Below are positions 5,773 to 9,589 of a DNA stretch of 9,589 bases, one piece after another; the first letter of the stretch is position 1; the number at the start of each line of letters is the position of its first letter. Source of the DNA: Fidelibacterota bacterium. GTDB taxonomy: Bacteria > Fidelibacterota > Marinisomatia > Marinisomatales > J089. A model generated the notes under the pieces. The model searched no databases. It was given only the letters and a program-made list of their open reading frames with translations, and was not told where the DNA came from. The stretch lies in NCBI GenBank assembly GCA_003695105.1, contig RFIZ01000096.1, positions 1 through 9,589 of the forward strand. The letters are read 5' to 3'. The position numbers and the translations under genes were made by a program.

Positions 5773-6978
5773 TCAATAACCGAACCAGATTCCCAGGGTA
5801 TAGGTCACATCATTGAAGACATCCGGGCGCCCGTCTTTGACCACAAAGTCAAAATTGGATTCCTTCCAATCACTCCCCTGAGGAAACGTAGCCAAATATC
5901 CCACGGATCCATTCAGTCCAAACCAGTCGGTGACCCGCACCAGGGCCCCCAGAGAGGGTTGCACTACCAGATAATTTTTTTCGTAACTGAACGATTCACT
6001 CTGGATATTGTTTTCGATTTGGCTGTTCCAGGAGAAATCACCATCGGTTGAGGATACGGTAACTTTGGTGGAACCTCCGCCCAGGAGCAATCCCGCATCC
6101 AGTACGAACTTTTTGGAGAACAGGGCCCGTTTCTTGTGAACCATGACACCGCCGAAGCCCGAATCCAACTGGTAACGTTTGTAGCCGTTGCCGTTATCTT
6201 TCGGGATCTGTTGCGAGCTGGAATACCCGGCCCCGCCGCCGCCGATGAAGAGCCCTTTGCCGACGTTGCCCATACCAAAGCCACCCACGAACGCCACCAG
6301 ATCCAGGTTGGGATTGAAGCCGTTGTTGGTCAGCATTCGGGAGATTTCAGGAAATTTGAAATTGGTCAGGACCAACATGGGTCCGCCGCCTCCGTATCCC
6401 GGTGAAAGGCGTTTTTTCCCGACCTTGCCTCCGGCATGTTCCTCGTACCCTTTCGGAGCCGGTGGATTGAACGTCAGCGTCCGCTTGATAATGTTTTCAT
6501 TCCGGAAAATGGTCAGGGTTACCGTGTCGCCCAGAGATTTCGTATCGCGCAGGGAAATCAAATGGTCTTCGTACCGGACCTTTTCACCGTCGAATTCCAT
6601 GATGATGTCCCCTTTGACGATTCCGGCCCGGTCGGCGTTTCCGCCGGTGACCACCCCTGACACCAGCACGCCATAATTGTAGGGGTAATGCCGTTCATAG
6701 GCTTCCTGAAAATCGAGGTCTTCCAGATAGAGGCCGAACTGGAGTTTCCCATCCGCAGGAACCTCAGGCAGGGTTTCCAGGGAAACCTGCAGGGATTGCA
6801 ATTGTTGACGGGCTTCTTCCACATCCGCACCCGATTTTTCCAATTCTTCCAACACCTGCTGATTGACCTTCTTCAATTGTTTTTCCGCCAGGGTAGAATC
6901 GGTTTGCGCCTGGAGGACCAGGGGTCCCCAAATGATACCGGACAATATGATGGCCGGATACAGAGCTGTTTTTTTCAT
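5773..6978 (-). CDS. Secreted PDZ-domain protein with Gly-rich beta-barrel-like C-terminus
   Basis: 401 residues from ATG 6978, chosen because MKKTALYP begins a typical signal peptide and AGGAG lies 9 nt upstream; a longer open frame to 7032 adds an unlikely leader. Signal peptide about 1-24 (cleavage near LQA-QT). A charged coiled-coil follows, about 28-68 (TLAEKQLKKVNQQVLEELEK). PDZ domain about 80-172: GVLVSGVVTGGNADRAGIVKG and DIIMEFDGEKV, the pattern seen in HtrA-type PDZ domains, but with no protease domain attached. Then a Gly-rich region about 190-401 (GYGGGGP, VGGFGMGNVGKGLFIGGGG, GLLLGGG) of alternating strands ending in an aromatic residue, as in outer-membrane barrels. Its role could be an outer-membrane or periplasmic scaffold. 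I do not recognise a named family. It is probably monocistronic, with hairpins on both sides. Confidence 0.9.
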   Translation of the reverse strand: MKKTALYPAIILSGIIWGPLVLQAQTDSTLAEKQLKKVNQQVLEELEKSGADVEEARQQLQSLQVSLETLPEVPADGKLQFGLYLEDLDFQEAYERHYPYNYGVLVSGVVTGGNADRAGIVKGDIIMEFDGEKVRYEDHLISLRDTKSLGDTVTLTIFRNENIIKRTLTFNPPAPKGYEEHAGGKVGKKRLSPGYGGGGPMLVLTNFKFPEISRMLTNNGFNPNLDLVAFVGGFGMGNVGKGLFIGGGGAGYSSSQQIPKDNGNGYKRYQLDSGFGGVMVHKKRALFSKKFVLDAGLLLGGGSTKVTVSSTDGDFSWNSQIENNIQSESFSYEKNYLVVQPSLGALVRVTDWFGLNGSVGYLATFPQGSDWKESNFDFVVKDGRPDVFNDVTYTLGIWFGY

Positions 6979-6987
6979 CGAAGTGTA

Positions 6988-6992
6988 CTCCT
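6988..6992 (-). promoter_or_regulatory. Shine-Dalgarno AGGAG of the PDZ gene
   Basis: On the minus strand AAAGGAGT precedes ATG 6978, with 9 nt between AGGAG and the start. This favours the 6978 start over the upstream in-frame codon at 7032. No convincing sigma70-like promoter could be picked out in the rest of the 6979-7136 gap. Confidence 0.75.
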
Positions 6993-7102
6993 TTGTTTCA
7001 TTCCTGACCGAAAGAGACAAAAAGTGGTCCAAAACTGTGGGATACGGATAGGTTCAAATATTGCGCTGGTTAGGTGAATTTGTCCCGGAGAGGATTCTGC
7101 AG

Positions 7103-7125
7103 AAAACCATATCAACATGATATGG
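7103..7125 (-). terminator. Probable intrinsic terminator of the hmgA operon
   Basis: On the minus strand CCATATCA-TGT-TGATATGG forms an 8-bp perfect stem with a 3-nt loop (7107-7125), directly followed by TTTT. It lies 11 nt after the TAG of the adenylate-forming-like gene. The stem is AT-rich and the U-run short, so termination may be partial; a palindromic operator is an alternative. Confidence 0.55.
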
Positions 7126-7136
7126 GTAGATCGATC

Positions 7137-8033
7137 CTATATAGCGGGAAGCGGCACCCGGTATCCTTCCTTCGTCAGCACACGGGCGGTTTCGGCTTCC
7201 GTAGCATACCCCAACATGGCTGCATGTCCGCTGAAAACCACCTGATCATCCTCAAGACGCAGATCCACATAGGGGAACAGGTGTTCATTCAGTGCCACAA
7301 AGGCCGTATGTTCCGGCAGATAGTACAGGGTGGGCGGATCCGTGGAAACCAATCGGCGCCAGGAACGGGCCACCCGGTAGGTACAGTCCGCCTCCGATCC
7401 GATCACCACATCCGGGCCCGACTTCACCAAGGTGTGATTTCCCAACAAGGGCAGCAGACACTGGCACAACAGATCGGCGGTATCCTGAACCTTTGCCTGG
7501 ACCAGCAGTCGTCGTCCCGGCGGCAGGGCCAGAACCCGGTGGAGAGCATAGGCGTTGATCAGGAGATTGTAATGACTCAGGCGGATGCAGGTATCACCTT
7601 TTTCCTGCCAGACCGCTTCCGTTTCCAAATGGGGCCGCCACCGCAGACGGAATTCCATTTCGGGGGTAGACGGTACAATCCGGTCGGAGAGCCTGATCTG
7701 CACCCGGTCGAAAGGATCCTGCCCCAGATACAGAATGCCTCCCAATGTCCAGACGGCAAAGGCCTGCACCAGAAACAGTCGGGGATCCGAAGCGGTGAGA
7801 GTCACCACCGTACCCGGTTCCACTCCCCGGGATCTCAACTCCGGCAACCAAGATGTCACGGCCTGCTGGACCTCCGCCACGGTCCCGCCCGGACCGGCAA
7901 ACAACACCTGATTTCCTTCCTTGATGGTTTTTCCCTCCAATAAAGAACCCAGATTGGGGAAGGGCACCATGTATTCTTCCGGTCCCACGTTGCCGAAGGT
8001 CTGGGCGCGGTGCAGGCGATCGGTGAGGGTCAT
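7137..8033 (-). CDS. Degenerate adenylate-forming (acyl-CoA synthetase-like) protein, N-domain only
   Basis: 298 residues. Several segments follow the ANL superfamily (acyl-CoA synthetases, MenE, NRPS A domains) in order. About 51-106, TVAEVQQAVTSWLPELRSRG to VEPGTVVTLTASDPRLFLVQAFAVWTLGGILYL, matches the opening 'GV.PGD.V.....N....V...A....GA...' pattern. About 151-200, RLSHYNLLINAYAL to LLPLLG, matches 'SH.NL..NA...'. About 258-287, LRLEDDQVVFSGHAAMLGY followed by EAETARV, matches 'GE....GP..M.GY....ET'. But the P-loop (TSGTTGxPKG) is absent, there is no YGxTE, and the protein ends at GYRVPLPAI where YRTGD would be. The C-terminal domain of about 110 residues is missing, and there is no room for it before the hairpin. 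It is probably not a working ligase; a binding or regulatory role, or decay, is inference. ATGA overlap (8030-8033) with the flavin reductase. Confidence 0.78.
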   Translation of the reverse strand: MTLTDRLHRAQTFGNVGPEEYMVPFPNLGSLLEGKTIKEGNQVLFAGPGGTVAEVQQAVTSWLPELRSRGVEPGTVVTLTASDPRLFLVQAFAVWTLGGILYLGQDPFDRVQIRLSDRIVPSTPEMEFRLRWRPHLETEAVWQEKGDTCIRLSHYNLLINAYALHRVLALPPGRRLLVQAKVQDTADLLCQCLLPLLGNHTLVKSGPDVVIGSEADCTYRVARSWRRLVSTDPPTLYYLPEHTAFVALNEHLFPYVDLRLEDDQVVFSGHAAMLGYATEAETARVLTKEGYRVPLPAI

Positions 8034-8650
8034 GGTTTCGGGGGGCGGCGGATCTCAAACGTATCGGTGATCCGACAGTAGCCTGCAGATCCGGCCAGAC
8101 GACCTACGGGACGGAGAGCCTGAATATCGATTCGGCCCTCTTGGATCAGATCGTCGCGGACATGGAACCGGACGATTTCACCCAGAACCACAAATCCGGA
8201 TCCCGGTTTCCCGTCACCCACAGGGATTATCCTTGTCAGGCGACATTCGAACCGAACGGGTGAAGCTTTTACCAGCGGGGCGGCAATCACTTGTCCCGGT
8301 TCAGGCTGGAGCCCCGCCAGGGCAAATTCGTCCACATCCGGCGGATATTCCCCGGAGGTTTGCACCATGACTTCCGCCAGGTCTTCGCTGACGATGTTCA
8401 CCCCGAATTCTTTGGTGTCCCGAATGTTGTTCAGGGTGTCTTTGGTGGCGCCGTCCGTGGCCCGGATGGCCGGGGCGAAAGCCAGGGTTGGCGGCCGGCT
8501 GCATACCCCCATGAAAAACGAAAAGGGAGCCAGATTGGGGACGCCCTCCGGGGATCGGGTCGACACCCAGGCAATGGGCCGGGGCAGAATGGACCCGATC
8601 ATCAGTTTGTAATTGTCCTTAAACGATTGGGTGGCGGGATCGATGATCAT
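8030..8650 (-). CDS. Flavin reductase family protein (FMN-binding split barrel, DIM6/NTAB type)
   Basis: 206 residues. Members bind FMN and act as NAD(P)H:flavin reductases or partners of flavin monooxygenases in the cytoplasm. The family pattern is clear from the N-terminus: YKLMIGSILPRPIAWVSTRS, then GVPNLAPFSFFMGVCSRPPTLAF (FMN-phosphate and isoalloxazine contacts), KDTLNNIRDTKEFGVNIV, and a C-terminal RPVGRLAGSAGYCRITDTFEI. Full length. ATG 8650 lies 3 nt after the dioxygenase stop, with GGAGGA placed in the end of that gene. Its position directly after a homogentisate dioxygenase suggests a role in aromatic ring metabolism, perhaps supplying reduced flavin or acting on a quinonoid intermediate. 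The exact substrate cannot be read from sequence. Confidence 0.93.
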   Translation of the reverse strand: MIIDPATQSFKDNYKLMIGSILPRPIAWVSTRSPEGVPNLAPFSFFMGVCSRPPTLAFAPAIRATDGATKDTLNNIRDTKEFGVNIVSEDLAEVMVQTSGEYPPDVDEFALAGLQPEPGQVIAAPLVKASPVRFECRLTRIIPVGDGKPGSGFVVLGEIVRFHVRDDLIQEGRIDIQALRPVGRLAGSAGYCRITDTFEIRRPPKP

Positions 8651-8653
8651 GCG

Positions 8654-9589
8654 TTACTCCTCCGGTAACCAGGACCAGGGATAATCCGGATCGGACAGGT
8701 CGGCACCGAATGTGGTCAGCTTCAGGGGGCGGAAGGTATCCACCATGACCGCCAGTTCCCGGGTGTCTTTTTTCCCGATGGATTCCTCCACTTTCCCGGG
8801 ATGGGGTCCATGGGGGAGTCCGGCCGGATGAAGGGTGAGGGACATGGCGTCGATTCCTTTGCGACTCATGAATTGTCCGGCGGAGTAGAACAGAACTTCG
8901 TCCGAATCCACATTGCTGTGGGCATAGGGAGCCGGAATGGCTTCCGGGTGGTAATCGAAGAGTCGGGGGACGAAAGAACAAACCACGAAACCGGTCCCTT
9001 CAAACGTCTGGTGCACCGGAGGCGGCTGATGAATCCGACCGGTGATGGGTTCGAAATCATGGATGGAAAAACACCAGGGATAGAGCGTTCCGTCCCAGCC
9101 GACCAGGTCGAAGGGGTGCCGGTCCAGCGTCTGCCACTGGAAGCCGTCCTGCAACCGGATGCAGAGGGTCACCTCCCGTTCCTCACGGGGCGGTGCCAAT
9201 TCCGGCACCCGGAAATCCCGTTCACAAAAAGGTGCCTGTTCCAGGAGCTGCCCGGAATCCGAACGGTATTTTTTCGGGATCTGAATGGGATGGGGTGTTT
9301 CCAGAATGAACAGGTCCAGCGGGGAGGATGGATGGACCTCCCAGATGGTTCCCCGGGGCAGAATCACATAGTCGCCGTCCCGAATCTCCAGGGAACCGAA
9401 TTGGGTGCCGAGACTCCCTCCACCGGACTGGACATACCACAGTTCATCCACCTGACCGTTCCGAACCAGAAAGGGAAATCCCCGGGACAGCCGTTGGCGG
9501 GACAAAATCAGGTCTTCATTGGCCAGCAGCGGAGTCCGTCCCAGGGGATGCCGGGGGTCAGCTTGTACCGTCCCCGTCCGGAGATGGAC
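8654..9589 (-). CDS. hmgA: Homogentisate 1,2-dioxygenase, N-terminus outside window
   Basis: Opens the ring of homogentisate to maleylacetoacetate with non-haem Fe(II) and O2, the central step of tyrosine/phenylalanine breakdown. 311 residues are visible; the frame stays open to the window edge (reading in with VHLRTGTVQADPRHPLGRTP), so roughly 70-120 residues are missing. Segments in order: the cupin-like DELWYVQSGGGSLGTQFGSL and GDYVILPRGTIWEV; DLVGWDGTLYPWCFSIHDFEP; GRIHQPPPVHQTFEGTGFVVCSFVPR; and APYAHSNVDSDEVLFYSAGQFMSRKGI with HPAGLPHGPHPG. The His and acidic residues of HSNVDSDEV and the His of PHGPH are the likely Fe ligands, by analogy with the human enzyme (H335, E341, H371). TAA at 8654-8656. 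It heads, or is upstream in, the operon with the flavin reductase. Confidence 0.94.
   Translation of the reverse strand, partial: VHLRTGTVQADPRHPLGRTPLLANEDLILSRQRLSRGFPFLVRNGQVDELWYVQSGGGSLGTQFGSLEIRDGDYVILPRGTIWEVHPSSPLDLFILETPHPIQIPKKYRSDSGQLLEQAPFCERDFRVPELAPPREEREVTLCIRLQDGFQWQTLDRHPFDLVGWDGTLYPWCFSIHDFEPITGRIHQPPPVHQTFEGTGFVVCSFVPRLFDYHPEAIPAPYAHSNVDSDEVLFYSAGQFMSRKGIDAMSLTLHPAGLPHGPHPGKVEESIGKKDTRELAVMVDTFRPLKLTTFGADLSDPDYPWSWLPEE
8657..8662 (-). promoter_or_regulatory. Shine-Dalgarno for the flavin reductase, inside the hmgA end
   Basis: On the minus strand GGAGGAGTAACGC precedes ATG 8650. GGAGG overlaps the last Glu codons and is followed by the TAA of hmgA. This fits close translational coupling of the two genes. 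Confidence 0.8.

Noticed and set aside
7074..7943. Plus-strand open frame of about 289 codons opposite the ANL-like gene, considered as the real gene there
   Set aside because: Its translation is Gln/His/Gly-rich without recognisable domain, whereas the minus frame follows the ANL framework and is coupled to the flavin reductase.

Overview
This 9.6 kb window is chromosomal-looking, fairly GC-rich DNA from a diderm (Gram-negative-type) bacterium. The evidence for an outer membrane is a secreted PDZ protein with a Gly-rich, beta-barrel-like C-terminus ending in Phe-Gly-Tyr. I cannot name the phylum. A DUF4390 / short NtrY-like kinase / NtrC-type regulator cassette and a compact homogentisate dioxygenase next to a DIM6/NTAB-type flavin reductase would fit several poorly cultured lineages, such as acidobacterial, deltaproteobacterial or FCB-type groups. 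No insertion sequence, CRISPR array, rRNA or tRNA was found, and about 97% of the window is coding.

Left arm, plus strand (1-2538): three tightly coupled genes. The 3' two thirds of radA comes first. Then tgt (queuosine tRNA-guanine transglycosylase), whose reading frame is broken by one extra base in an A6 tract near 1314-1319. Then a bcp-type peroxiredoxin starting inside the end of tgt. A plain ORF caller would miss the peroxiredoxin: its frame is interrupted by one UGA at 2215-2217, exactly where the peroxidatic cysteine belongs (PKASTPG-U-TTEG), and homology resumes at once and runs to a normal stop. A small hairpin with a GUU loop lies at the distance expected for a bacterial SECIS element. 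The best reading is an unannotated selenocysteine peroxiredoxin, and it is the main finding here.

Middle, minus strand (5678 down to 2543): a three-gene cassette with 4-nt ATGA overlaps. It holds a DUF4390-like exported or anchored protein, a two-TM HAMP histidine kinase, and a sigma54-activating response regulator (receiver, AAA+, Fis-type HTH). It converges on the peroxiredoxin gene with only 4 nt between the stop codons.

Right arm, minus strand: a single gene (6978-5773) for the signal-peptide / coiled-coil / PDZ / barrel protein, flanked by two hairpins that look like transcription boundaries. Upstream of it lies a hmgA - flavin reductase - adenylate-forming-like gene operon (9589 to 7137). 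The last product resembles the N-terminal domain of acyl-CoA synthetases but lacks the P-loop, the YGxTE-type motif and the whole C-terminal domain, so it is probably a pseudoenzyme. The first two genes point to aromatic amino acid (tyrosine/homogentisate) catabolism and therefore to an oxygen-using lifestyle, consistent with a need for a peroxidase.
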